A stretch of DNA of 64,000 nucleotides, from NCBI RefSeq assembly GCF_902713425.1, contig NC_081198.1, positions 22,737,188-22,801,187 on the forward strand, written 5' to 3'. Of this stretch, positions 8,496 to 17,266 are shown in pieces. The stretch's first letter is position 1, and every line of letters begins with the position of its first letter. The notes under the pieces are model-generated. The model saw nothing but the letters and a program-made list of their open reading frames with translations, did not search any database and had not been told where the DNA came from. The position numbers and the translations under genes are program-made. The stretch comes from Acipenser ruthenus. Taxonomy: Eukaryota > Chordata > Actinopteri > Acipenseriformes > Acipenseridae.

Positions 8496-9973
8496 CAGGA
8501 TATTTTTAAAAGGGGCTCCTCCCCCTCCCCCTCCTGGCCAGTTACCACAAATTCCTCCCTCATACTTACCTCACCCGAGGAAAACACTACGACCCCCTCC
8601 AGATCCAGGAACGGCTCTCCCCCATTCTTCTCCGCACCACCATCCCCTCTATAGTCACCCCTAGAGGAAACGACTGAACTGGGGGATGAAAAAAACTCCT
8701 GTCCTACTCCCCCACTTCCCTGCTTCTTTTTCTTCTTCCCCTTCTTCCTCCCCTCCACCCTCACAAACCCATCCCCCTCCTCACTATGTAACTTCCTTTT
8801 CCCTGGAGTCCACTCTTGATCCATATCCTCTGAGTTACCATCCTCCTCCTCCTCCCGTCCTGTTCCCTCAACACTAGCCTCATCCCGCTCCCGCTTTGCA
8901 CACGGAATACCGCCCCCTCCATCATCCTCCACAGAGCTTACCACCCCACTCCCCCTATACACCTCCTCCCTGCTCCTTCCACTGGACCCCTCCCCTGGGT
9001 CCTCGCTCTCCTCCTCTGATGGGGACACCATCAAATCTTCCTCCAGAACAGATCCCTGCTGATCACTTCCCCCCTCCCCCTGTGCCTCCCCCTCCCTCCC
9101 CTCCTCCCTCACCTCCCCTCTATTCTCCTCCCTCTCACCCCCCTTCTCCTGCTGCTCACTTCCCCCTTTCTGCCTCCCCTCACCCTCCTCCTCCTCCTTC
9201 TCCTCCTCACTCTCTTCTCCCTCCTCATACCTCTTAGCCCTATTGGCAAAGGATCTAGGACAATTCATGAAAAAGTGTGTCTCACTCCCACACAGATTAC
9301 ACTTCCTCTGAACTTCACATTCCCTAGCCATGTGCCCCTCCTCTTTACACACATTACACACCACTCTCTTACACACCACCGCTAAGTGCCCCACACCTCC
9401 ACACTTCCGACACACCTTAGGCTGGCCGAAGTAATGCACATACCCCCTGTCAGCACCAAGTGCAATGTCAGAAGGTATGTGCAGAAACCCATCATATGTC
9501 CCTAAGCCTCTCCACAGCTCACACACCACCCTCCATGCCCCAGTCCACACCCCATCATCATCCCTCACTTTTATAGCCTCCCCCTTCACATGGCAATACC
9601 TCCTCAACCAAGTGCACACGTCCTGTCCCTTCACCATCTCTGAGCCCATTCTCACAATCACAACCCTTCGTGCATTATTTGTCAGTTTCTCCAAACTCAA
9701 CTTCTTAATCAGATCATGTCCCCTTAGGTTATGAAACCTGCTCACACACTCCATCATACCCGCTTCAGACATAAAACTTACATCCCATTGGCCTCCTTTC
9801 CCTGTCGTAATAATACAGTTTAAATCAATAGGCCTAAACCCCAACACCTTCTGTACAACCCCTCTGGAAAACTCAAGCCTATTCAAAAACAACTTCTCCT
9901 CCCCCTGCTTCGACTCATTTATAGAGAACCTAACACAATTTAAACGGCGTCCCCCAACCCTTGGACCCGCCAT
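8495..9973 (-). CDS. LINE ORF1: zinc-knuckle protein, B1
   Basis: A complete 492-residue RNA-binding partner of ORF2. After an N-terminal domain of about 185 residues come three regular C-X2-C-X4-H-X4-C knuckles in a row: CRKCGGVGHLAVVC, CNVCKEEGHMAREC and CNLCGSETHFFMNC. A long Glu/Gly/Ser-rich acidic tail with basic KKGKKKKK patches makes up the second half. The start MAGPRVGGRR at 9973 is the first ATG after the conserved 5' UTR hairpin. The stop codon shares one base with the ORF2 start (TGATG), suggesting coupled termination-reinitiation. No break is visible. Confidence 0.92.
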   Translation of the reverse strand: MAGPRVGGRRLNCVRFSINESKQGEEKLFLNRLEFSRGVVQKVLGFRPIDLNCIITTGKGGQWDVSFMSEAGMMECVSRFHNLRGHDLIKKLSLEKLTNNARRVVIVRMGSEMVKGQDVCTWLRRYCHVKGEAIKVRDDDGVWTGAWRVVCELWRGLGTYDGFLHIPSDIALGADRGYVHYFGQPKVCRKCGGVGHLAVVCKRVVCNVCKEEGHMARECEVQRKCNLCGSETHFFMNCPRSFANRAKRYEEGEESEEEKEEEEGEGRQKGGSEQQEKGGEREENRGEVREEGREGEAQGEGGSDQQGSVLEEDLMVSPSEEESEDPGEGSSGRSREEVYRGSGVVSSVEDDGGGGIPCAKRERDEASVEGTGREEEEDGNSEDMDQEWTPGKRKLHSEEGDGFVRVEGRKKGKKKKKQGSGGVGQEFFSSPSSVVSSRGDYRGDGGAEKNGGEPFLDLEGVVVFSSGEVSMREEFVVTGQEGEGEEPLLKIS

Positions 9974-10048
9974 TCCAATAATTTAAGAAGCAATAGAAAT
10001 ATTGAAAAAAACACCCAAAAAGGCAAAAGAAAATACTTAACTAGAAAG

Positions 10049-10083
10049 CAGATAAGGTGCCCTCAAAGGGTCCCCCTTACCTG
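10049..10083 (-). other. Conserved hairpin upstream of ORF1, B1
   Basis: Minus strand CAGGTAAGG pairs with CCTTATCTG (one G-U), with an inner CCCT/AGGG stem. The 5' arm is a perfect 5'-splice-site-like CAG/GTAAG. The same 35 nt occur in B2 and B3; B4 has a diverged but still paired version. Confidence 0.7.
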
Positions 10084-10152
10084 CTAAGCAAAACTGGCTC
10101 CTGGTCTTCCCTCCTTCGTCCACCACCTCAGCTACCAGCAACCAATATTGCC

Positions 10153-10219
10153 ACCGTTTACCGTTACCGTTTACCGTTTACCGTTTACCGTTACCGTTAC
10201 CGTACCTTACCTTACCTAT
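10153..10219 (-). repeat. GGTAA-type simple repeat in B1 5' UTR
   Basis: On the minus strand these are irregular GGTAA, GGTAAC and GGTAAAC units, written as ccgttta, ccgtta and cctta on the plus strand. They are shared in position, but not exact pattern, with B2 and B3. Confidence 0.85.
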
Positions 10220-10249
10220 CGCTTCCAAATCAAGCTGCGGTCAAGCCAC

Positions 10250-10283
10250 ACACTTGATCTTAGCCAAAAGGCCGAGAAGCGAT
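10250..10283 (-). pseudogene. RNU2: U2 snRNA 5' stub (nt 1-34) upstream of B1
   Basis: The first 34 nt of U2 end in GATCAAGTGT, just inside the branch-point recognition sequence, and run straight into B1. The stub sequence is unchanged from intact U2. Confidence 0.95.
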
Positions 10284-10540
10284 GGCGACTTGGCCCTTGC
10301 CCGGGGCCCCCCAGCCCGGACGGCACAGGGGGATTCAAAAGGTGGGTGCAAAATTTCAAGCACAAGCAGACCCCAAAAAAACGGGCTGCTGCTTCCAGAG
10401 GGGAAATGTGCAATTTAAGCAGGAGAAAACAAAACAAAGCAAAAACACACACATAACACCAAAAACAAAACATAAACTGGCGGAGTGCGTCTTACAAATA
10501 GTCATGCCAAGCTGCTATGCTGTGCAAGGTGCCTTGGGTA
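10284..10540 (-). promoter_or_regulatory. U2 promoter upstream of B1
   Basis: PSE candidate at 10331-10348 (one extra A compared with other units); SPH-like DSE motif at 10523-10540. Its product would be U2 nt 1-34 followed by B1. Confidence 0.65.
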
Positions 10541-10675
10541 ACTACAACTGTGCCTCGCTGGCTGGCTTGCTAAGAAGGTCCTGGCATAGGGACATGTTCC
10601 ACCACACTTGTCTGGTTAGCTGCATGCTCCCAGGAAACAACCTGCTGCTGTCTACATCATCACCACATGTGAATA

Positions 10676-10773
10676 AAAGAAAGAAAGACAGCAAGAAAGA
10701 AAGAGAGAAAGAAAGAGAGAAAGAGAGAAAGAAAGAGAGGAAGAAAGAAAGAGAGAAAGAAAAAAAAAAGAAG
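10676..10773. repeat. GAAA/GAGA microsatellite in U2 spacer
   Basis: Plus-strand purine tract beginning with the GAAAGACAGC variant seen in most right-hand units. Confidence 0.95.
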
Positions 10774-10883
10774 TAAAACGGCGGGAAAACTTGCATCAAC
10801 ACTGGCACTCTCCCTCCAGCAGGGGTAGACAAAATGCTCACAGGAGAGATCCAGATCTGACTTTGACCAACGTTAGAGAAAGG

Positions 10884-11033
10884 TGTGCACCGTTCCCGGA
10901 GGTACTGCAATACCGGGCCGATGCGTGGAGTGGACGGAGCAAGCCCCTGTTCCATCTCCCGATTCCAAAAATCAATTTAATATATGGTCCCCTGATAGGG
11001 GACGTATCAGATATTAAACTGATAAGAACAGAT
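10884..11033 (-). pseudogene. RNU2: U2 snRNA 3' fragment (nt 38-187) downstream of B2
   Basis: The last 150 nt of U2 after the B2 poly(A), with a 3' box at 10856-10871. The partner stub is at 16330-16363. Confidence 0.96.
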
Positions 11034-11158
11034 TTTTTTTTTTTTATTTATTTTTACAATCAACACAATACACAATTACAAAACTAACACATACAATTCA
11101 CAATAACAATAGTTAACAGGCACCTCTAAAACACATTTGTACAAAAGAGTGCATGTCC

Positions 11159-14100
11159 TTAAATAAAGTCCTCATCCTGCCTTGACAAGCCCAGACACTC
11201 CAACCTAGCACCAGCACTGCCCGGCCACTTCTCCCACCGCCAGATCCTCTCTGCTTCTTCACGCCCCCTCCTGTTGACATCATGCAATACATAGTCCCGT
11301 ATGGCCCTTTGGCCGATCTCATAGGTCACACGGCAGCTCAAGGTCTCAGATTTCAAGACCAGGATATTCCTTGCCTTCCACAGGGCCTCCTTAAAACAGT
11401 TCACCACACACCAGAGCTGCCATGAGCCTTCCTCCTTCTTCTTTGGGCCATACAAAACCAGCTGTTCCTCCAACAGGTTGCCTTCCATCCACACAGCCAA
11501 CAGGGGGGACGCCTTTCTCCACAAGCGCCTGGCAGACTCGCACTCCCACAACAGATGGCACACCGATTCCTCCGCCCCACAGCCCTGAAAAGGACAGCTA
11601 GGGGTCTTGCACATCCCTCTGCCATGCATCACCGCTCTCACCGGCAACACCTCATGCATGATAAGCCAGGCCAGGTCTTTATGCTGGTTCATCAAAGCAG
11701 GATGGGCAGCATTCCACCACACCTTCTCTGGATCACCTACTGCAACCCTCTTTATAGGACATGTGGTCACACTCTCCTGCACAAAAGAAAGCAGTTTTCT
11801 TGGTTTTAAAAGCAGGTCTTTGTCAACCTTCCCCGTCAGTTTCCCCTTTAAGAACTCTTTAAACACTGCATACCCAAAGGGAGGATCAAAAACAATCGGG
11901 ACAGTAAGGGGGATCTTTAAAATTCCTAGAAACCTTAAAAACGCCCCCATAAAAAACCTCACAAACAAAGCCCCTTGACACTCCCCTCTTAACACCAATT
12001 CAACATGCCTGCAAACTGCGTGAACATATAAAAACGTTTCCAATTCCGGAAGCCCTTTACCACCCTTTAATACCCCTTTACACACCACCTCTCTCTTCAA
12101 ACGCTCCCACTTGGCACCCCAAAAAAACCGAAACATCTGCCTTTTTAAAACTGTGATAACAGCCCTGGGGGGTGGGAAGACCACTCCCACATACAGAAGC
12201 AAGGGGAGAATGACCGCCTTGACAATGAGCACCTTCCCCTCCAGTGTCAGGCTCCTCTGTGTCCACAGCCCCATTTTCTGGCCCACTTTCTTTGAGACCT
12301 CCACCCAATTGCTCAGACCAGATCCTGTGGCGTCCATCCTTATACCTAAAACTTTTATAAAATCAGTTTTCACGCATACCCCAACATCCGGTACCCCCTC
12401 CCATCCCCCAAACAACATGCACTCCGACTTCTCCTTATTCAACTTGGACCCGGAGGCCACACAAAAACACTCACACTGCCACAACACTCGTTTAATTGCT
12501 CTCTCACTCACACACAACACATTCACATCATCCATATACAAGACGCACTTTGCCTCAGCTCCTCCACCCCCCGGGATAGCCAGCCCCCTGATCACCTTGT
12601 CTTTACGGAGGGCCTGAGCCAAAGGTTCCATACAACAGATAAAAAGCAGGGGGGACAGCGGGCAGCCTTGTCTTACTCCACTCTTGATATCAATTTGACC
12701 GGATAGCTTCCCATTGATACTCACTCTACTCCCTATATTACTATAGAGGAGACTTACCCACTTAACAATTTGATCTGTAAACCCCATTTTTCTCAAAACC
12801 TGAAGCATAAACTCATGAGAGATCCTGTCGTATGCCTTTTCCAAGTCCAAATTCAAAAGGCATACCGGCACCTTACGGTCCTGTGCAAAAAAGACAGCAT
12901 CTCTCAGTAAGATAAGGCTATCCGTAATCTTCCGCCCTGGAACGCCACAGGTCTGATCCGGATGGATCACCTCTTCTATCACCGTCCTCATTCTGCAAGT
13001 TAAAATCTTAGAAAAACATTTGTAATCCACATTTAAAAGGGTTAGAGGTCTCCAGTTTGCCAGTTCCTCTTTACAGTTCTTCTTAAAGACCAGCACTATA
13101 ATCCCCTGTCTAAAGGATGCCGGCATCTCCTCCTTCAGCAAAGTCTCATTGAACACCCTGGTTAAGTCCGGCCCAACCAAGTTCCAACAGGTCTTGTAGA
13201 ATTCTCTGGGCAGACCATCCCCGCCCGGCGTCTTCCCGTCCCTGAAAGACTCCATAGCAGCAGCAGCCTCCTCCAGGGAGATCACCCCGTTCAATACCTC
13301 ACCCTGACACACCCTCCTCTCCAACCCCTCCAACATATCACTCACCATGCTCTCATCAATCACCTTCCTTTCATACAACTTGGTGTAAAACCTCTCAGCC
13401 ACATCTATCATGCCCTCCGTCTCCTTCCTCACCACCCCACTCTCATCTCTCAACCCATACAACACCTTACTGCCACTCATCACTTTCTTAAAGAAGTACC
13501 TAGAGCACTTCTCGTTCTCCTCCAAATGCCGCACCTTACTCTCCACAATCACACTCTCGGTTCTCTTTACATGCAGCACTTTTAATTTGTTCTTAATCTC
13601 ACACACATCACTCGCCACATTACACCCCATACTCCCCAATTCATACATCCTATTCAACTTCCTTTGCAACCGGCTCACCTTCTTTCTCTCCATTTTTGCC
13701 ATCCACACCCCCACTTCCACAAAAAACTTTTTAATTTTATTTTTTATACACTCCCACCACTCACCCACTGAATCAAACATTTCTTTCAATGACTGCCACC
13801 CCTTGTACCTCCTCTCAAACTCACTCATAACATCCTTATTCTTTAACACACTCACATTTAACTTCCACACCCCTCTCCCCACCACACACACCCCTTCCAG
13901 TTTCACCTCCGCACACACCATCACATGGTCAGAATAAAACACAGGCACACACACACATGCCACCCACTCCACTTCCTTTGAAGAAAAAATAAAGTCAATC
14001 CTAGAAGCCCTCACACCCGTTGTATCCGACCACGTGTATCCCGATAGCCCTGGATACAACCTCCTAAACCCATCTACTAATTGAGCATCCTGCACAATAC

Positions 14101-14638
14101 TCCCCAACATCTTAGAGGTTTTATCCAGCTTCACACCCTCACCCTTCCTATCACTCACGCTTAACACACAATTGAAGTCCCCTCCCCAAATCACAATCTT
14201 TGATGTTTTCACAAACACCCTCAGTTTCTCAAAGCACTCAACCCTTTCATGCTTATCTGGCGAGGCGTACACATTTATAACCCTCACCTCCTTCCCCATC
14301 CACTCCACATCCACTACCACAGCTCTCCCACACTCAACCACAGTTTTACTTTTAATCTCTATATTTTTATTTTTGAATAACACAGCCACACCTGCATTCT
14401 TACAACCATTTGCCCCTGACCACACCGATGCACCATACACCCACATACTCTCAAATTCCTTATAAGCTTCTCTAAAGGGGAGACCACACTCCTGTAACAG
14501 CAGCACATCTGCCTTTACACTACCCAAAGAATCTAAAATCATTTTGCACCTATCCTTACTCCTCACACTCCTCACATTAATAGTTGCTATGGACAACGCC
14601 ATCACAACACTCAACCAAATTATTAGTGACCTTACCAT
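11159..14638 (-). CDS. LINE ORF2: endonuclease-reverse transcriptase, B2
   Basis: A complete 1159-residue protein, identical in translation to the B3 copy. The APE endonuclease spans about 13-250 (N21 in TINVRS, E50 in LQECG, GDFNC, SRIDF, YSDH). The reverse transcriptase has GKTPGGDGLP, NWRPLTLLN, LEKAYDRISH, GVRQGCPLSPLLF and YMDD at 701-704. The C-terminal CCHC motif is CPFQGC...CHLLWEC. The 7-nt overlap ATGGTAA joins it to the end of ORF1. A hydrophobic stretch precedes M13 of MALSIAT. Roughly half of the residues match B1, so it is a separate lineage. Confidence 0.96.
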   Translation of the reverse strand: MVRSLIIWLSVVMALSIATINVRSVRSKDRCKMILDSLGSVKADVLLLQECGLPFREAYKEFESMWVYGASVWSGANGCKNAGVAVLFKNKNIEIKSKTVVECGRAVVVDVEWMGKEVRVINVYASPDKHERVECFEKLRVFVKTSKIVIWGGDFNCVLSVSDRKGEGVKLDKTSKMLGSIVQDAQLVDGFRRLYPGLSGYTWSDTTGVRASRIDFIFSSKEVEWVACVCVPVFYSDHVMVCAEVKLEGVCVVGRGVWKLNVSVLKNKDVMSEFERRYKGWQSLKEMFDSVGEWWECIKNKIKKFFVEVGVWMAKMERKKVSRLQRKLNRMYELGSMGCNVASDVCEIKNKLKVLHVKRTESVIVESKVRHLEENEKCSRYFFKKVMSGSKVLYGLRDESGVVRKETEGMIDVAERFYTKLYERKVIDESMVSDMLEGLERRVCQGEVLNGVISLEEAAAAMESFRDGKTPGGDGLPREFYKTCWNLVGPDLTRVFNETLLKEEMPASFRQGIIVLVFKKNCKEELANWRPLTLLNVDYKCFSKILTCRMRTVIEEVIHPDQTCGVPGRKITDSLILLRDAVFFAQDRKVPVCLLNLDLEKAYDRISHEFMLQVLRKMGFTDQIVKWVSLLYSNIGSRVSINGKLSGQIDIKSGVRQGCPLSPLLFICCMEPLAQALRKDKVIRGLAIPGGGGAEAKCVLYMDDVNVLCVSERAIKRVLWQCECFCVASGSKLNKEKSECMLFGGWEGVPDVGVCVKTDFIKVLGIRMDATGSGLSNWVEVSKKVGQKMGLWTQRSLTLEGKVLIVKAVILPLLLYVGVVFPPPRAVITVLKRQMFRFFWGAKWERLKREVVCKGVLKGGKGLPELETFLYVHAVCRHVELVLRGECQGALFVRFFMGAFLRFLGILKIPLTVPIVFDPPFGYAVFKEFLKGKLTGKVDKDLLLKPRKLLSFVQESVTTCPIKRVAVGDPEKVWWNAAHPALMNQHKDLAWLIMHEVLPVRAVMHGRGMCKTPSCPFQGCGAEESVCHLLWECESARRLWRKASPLLAVWMEGNLLEEQLVLYGPKKKEEGSWQLWCVVNCFKEALWKARNILVLKSETLSCRVTYEIGQRAIRDYVLHDVNRRGREEAERIWRWEKWPGSAGARLECLGLSRQDEDFI

Positions 14639-16058
14639 TCTGAATTTGAAGACTCCTCACCCACTTCACCCGCAAAAACCTTCACCCCCATATTGTCTAA
14701 AAAGGAATCACTACCACCCTCCCCCGCTCTCCCCTCTCCCCCATACTCTTCTCTCAAGGACCCAACAGAGCTCGGCGACGAGCAGACCACCTCCGCTCTC
14801 CTGACCCCTCGTTTTTTTTTTTTCCTCCTTTCCACCACCCCCTCCGTCCTCACACCCCCATCCCCATCCGATTTCCTTTTACTTGGACCCTTCTCCTGAT
14901 CCATCCCACTCTCACCCTCCTCCCCTTCTTCTAATACCTCCTCGCCCTCCCCTGCCCCATTCTTCCCTGAGCCCCCGGTATCTTGTGCCGCTCCCCCCCC
15001 CTGACTCCCTCCCCCCCACTCCCCCCTATTGATCTGCACCTCCACCACACTCCCTGTGTCACTATCCTCATACTCCCCTTCTGACTCTGATACTGCAAGG
15101 TCCCCGGCTAGCTTACTTCTCATCCCCCCTTCCCCCCATGCTTACTCTCTCCCTCTCCCTGCTCACAACTCTCCATCCACTCCTCCCCTCCCCCATGCTC
15201 ACTACCCTCCTCCTGCCCCACCCCTTCACCCTTCTCCCTACCCTTCCCCTCTTCCTCTCCCTCCCTCGCTTTCTCCTCCTTCCCTCTCTCCCTCTGTCCC
15301 TCCCTATCCTCTCTTTCTCTCTCCTCCCTCTCACTCTCCTCCCTCCCCCTAGTCCTATTTGCAAAAGAGTGGGGACAATTACTAAAAAAATGCTCTCCAC
15401 TACCACACAAATTACAAGTCCTTTTCATCTCACACTCACTCGCCACGTGCCCCTCCTTCTTACAAACAGTGCAAATCGCCCCACACCTCCTACACAATTT
15501 AGGCTGCCCAAAATAATGCACATAGCCTCGGTTATTCCCCAAGGAGATCTCCGATGGTATAATCCCATATCCCTCATACCCACTCCTATCCCTCTTCAAA
15601 CTTACACGCACCCTCCAGGCTCCTGTCCATACATTATCACTATCAGTTACCTTTACTGCTTCCTCCACTGAATTACAGTACCTTGCTAGCCATGTACATA
15701 CATCCTTACCCTCCACCATCTCTGAACCCATTCTAACTATCACCACCCTTTTTGATGTGTCTGTCAGAACTGTCAGCTGAAACTTCTTCATCACCTCACT
15801 TTGAAGAGACTGTTCAAACAGCCCCTGGCACCTCTCCATAGACTCTCTCTTACAAAAACTAACATCCCATTCATTCCCCTTCCCCACAGAAATCAAACAG
15901 TTCAACTCTTCAGGCTTAAATCCCAATTCCTTCTGCAGAATTTGCCGTGAAAACTCAAGCCGGTTTAGTTCAATTTTCTCCACCCCAACCATATACTCGG
16001 CTTTAATGCCAATCCTCAAACAATTAAAGCGACGCTCCGAAAACTTCCGGAAAGCCAT
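14632..16058 (-). pseudogene. LINE ORF1, broken, B2
   Basis: The reading frame opens at 16058 (MAFRKFSERRFN) and stays open to 15120 (312 residues); the C-terminal part lies in another frame (15123-14632). Compared with B3, 33 bp are missing near 15468, which removes 11 residues and destroys the first zinc knuckle (CRRCGA then CTVCKKEGHVASEC). One C is also missing from a C run near 15133-15138, which shifts the frame. The remaining knuckles CTVCKKEGHVASEC and CNLCGSGEHFFSNC are intact. The C-terminal part is acidic and basic low complexity and ends at TAA within ATGGTAA. Confidence 0.88.
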
Positions 16059-16114
16059 CTTGATCTACACTTTACAACCAAACAAGAAACACAGATATAA
16101 TAGAACAAAAGGCC

Positions 16115-16149
16115 CAGATAAGGTGCCCTCAAAGGGTCCCCCTTACCTG
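16115..16149 (-). other. Conserved hairpin upstream of ORF1, B2
   Basis: Identical over 35 nt to the B1 hairpin, although most of the surrounding 5' UTR differs. Confidence 0.7.
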
Positions 16150-16231
16150 AAAAAACAGCGAAATACTTACTGAAACGGCCCCAACAACTCTCTCCTCAAT
16201 AGGACCTCAGATACCAGCAAACAATATTGCC

Positions 16232-16292
16232 ACCGTTTACCTTACCTTACCTTACCATACCGTACCGTACCGTACCTTACCTTACCTTACCT
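16232..16292 (-). repeat. GGTAA/GGTAC pentamer repeat in B2 5' UTR
   Basis: Minus strand GGTAA units flank a GGTAC block, followed on the other side by GGTAA again. Confidence 0.85.
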
Positions 16293-16329
16293 ATCTCTTC
16301 TCCAATCAACTGCTGCGGACAAGCCACAC

Positions 16330-16363
16330 ACACTTGATCTTAGCCAAGAGGCCGAGAAGCGAT
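16330..16363 (-). pseudogene. RNU2: U2 snRNA 5' stub (nt 1-34) upstream of B2
   Basis: The first 34 nt of U2 with one change from intact copies (U16C, in GGCCUUUUGGC). The same change is in the B3 and B4 stubs. Confidence 0.94.
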
Positions 16364-16619
16364 GGCGACTTGGCCCTTGCCCGGGGCCCCCCAGCCCGGA
16401 CGGCACAGGGGGATTCAAAGGTGGGTGCAAAATTCCAAGCACAAGCAGACCCCCAAAAAACGGGCTGCTGCTTCCAGAGGGGAAATGTGCAATTTAAGCA
16501 GGAGAAAACAAAACAAAGCAAAAACACACACATAACACCAAAAACAAAACATAAACTGGCGGAGTGCGTCTTACAAATAGTCATGCCAAGCTGCTATGCT
16601 GTGCAAGGTGCCTTGGGTA
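16364..16619 (-). promoter_or_regulatory. U2 promoter upstream of B2
   Basis: PSE candidate at 16411-16427; SPH-like DSE motif at 16602-16619. Confidence 0.65.
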
Positions 16620-16756
16620 ACTACAACTGTGCCTCGCTGGCTGGCTGGCTTGCTAAGAAGGTCCTGGCATAGGGACATGTTCCACCACACTTGACTGGTT
16701 AGCTGCATGCTCCCAGGAAACAAACTGCTGCTGTCTACATCATCACCACATGTGAA

Positions 16757-16879
16757 TAAAAGAAAGAAAGACAGCAAGAAAGAAAGAGAGAAAGAAAGAA
16801 AGAAAGAGAGAAAGAAAGAGAGAAAGGAAGAGAGAAAGAAAGAGAGAAAGAAAGAAAGAGAGAAAGTAAAAAAAGAAGT
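16757..16879. repeat. GAAA/GAGA microsatellite in U2 spacer
   Basis: One of the two longest tracts, with a GGAAGAGAG interruption that is shared with the tract at 23681. This supports a common origin of the two units. Confidence 0.95.
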
Positions 16880-16988
16880 AAAACGGCGGGAAAACTTGCA
16901 TCAACACTGGCACTCTCCCTCCAGCAGGGGTAGACAAAATGCTCACAGGAGAGATCCAGATCTGACTTTGACCAACGTTAGAGAAAGG

Positions 16989-17138
16989 TGTGCACCATTC
17001 CCGGAGGTACTGCAATACCGGGCCGATGCGTGGAGTGGACGGAGCAAGCCCCTGTTCCATCTCCCGATTCCAAAAATCAATTTAATATATGGTCCCCTGA
17101 TAGGGGACGTATCAGATATTAAACTGATAAGAACAGAT
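16989..17138 (-). pseudogene. RNU2: U2 snRNA 3' fragment (nt 38-187) downstream of B3
   Basis: The last 150 nt of U2 with one substitution near the 3' end (gtgcaccattcc on the plus strand, gtgcaccgttcc elsewhere). 3' box at 16961-16976; partner stub at 22473-22506. Confidence 0.96.
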
Positions 17139-17266
17139 TTTTTTTTTTTTTTTATTTATTTTTACAATCAACACAATACACAATTACAAAACTAACACAT
17201 ACAATTCACAATAACAATAGTTAACAGGCACCTCTAAAACACGTTTGTACAAAAGAGTGCATGTCC

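Larger units (their letters stand above)
4699..10249 (-). mobile_element. U2-targeted LINE, lineage B1, full length
   Basis: This 5.55-kb Tx1-clade, Keno-like LINE lies in a U2 gene in the same orientation. It has a 5' UTR (9974-10249), ORF1 (9973-8495), ORF2 (8495-5013), a roughly 300-bp CA-rich 3' UTR and a long poly(A) end (T run from 4699 on the plus strand). U2 is interrupted between nt 34 and nt 38, inside the branch-point recognition sequence. Both ORFs are open, so it is the best candidate in the window for a recently active copy. ORF2 is clearly diverged from B2/B3, B4 and A. Confidence 0.95.
9974..10249 (-). other. 5' UTR of B1
   Basis: This short leader of 276 bp holds the conserved hairpin (10049-10083) and a variable TTACC/GTTTACC repeat (10153-10219). 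It begins directly after U2 nt 34. Confidence 0.8.
11034..16329 (-). mobile_element. U2-targeted LINE, lineage B2/B3, copy B2
   Basis: A full-length 5.30-kb Keno-like LINE at the same U2 site as B1 (nt 34/38). ORF2 is intact, while ORF1 carries a 33-bp in-frame loss and a frameshift. The 3' end is an A-rich tail (a T run with TTATTTATTTTT on the plus strand). It is almost identical to B3, 6108 bp to the right, flanks included, so the pair looks like a duplication of one U2-plus-element unit. Confidence 0.95.
16059..16329 (-). other. 5' UTR of B2
   Basis: A leader of 271 bp with the conserved hairpin (16115-16149) and a GGTAA/GGTAC repeat (16232-16292), directly after U2 nt 34. Confidence 0.8.

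Noticed and set aside
10153-10219. TTACC/GTTTACC array as an interstitial telomere
   Set aside because: It is short, irregular, lacks TTAGGG units and sits in the same place in three element leaders.
4699-10249. Assignment to Utopia, another U2-targeting LINE group
   Set aside because: Utopia encodes a restriction-like endonuclease. These elements have an N-terminal APE-type endonuclease and a separate zinc-knuckle ORF1, which fits the Tx1 clade.
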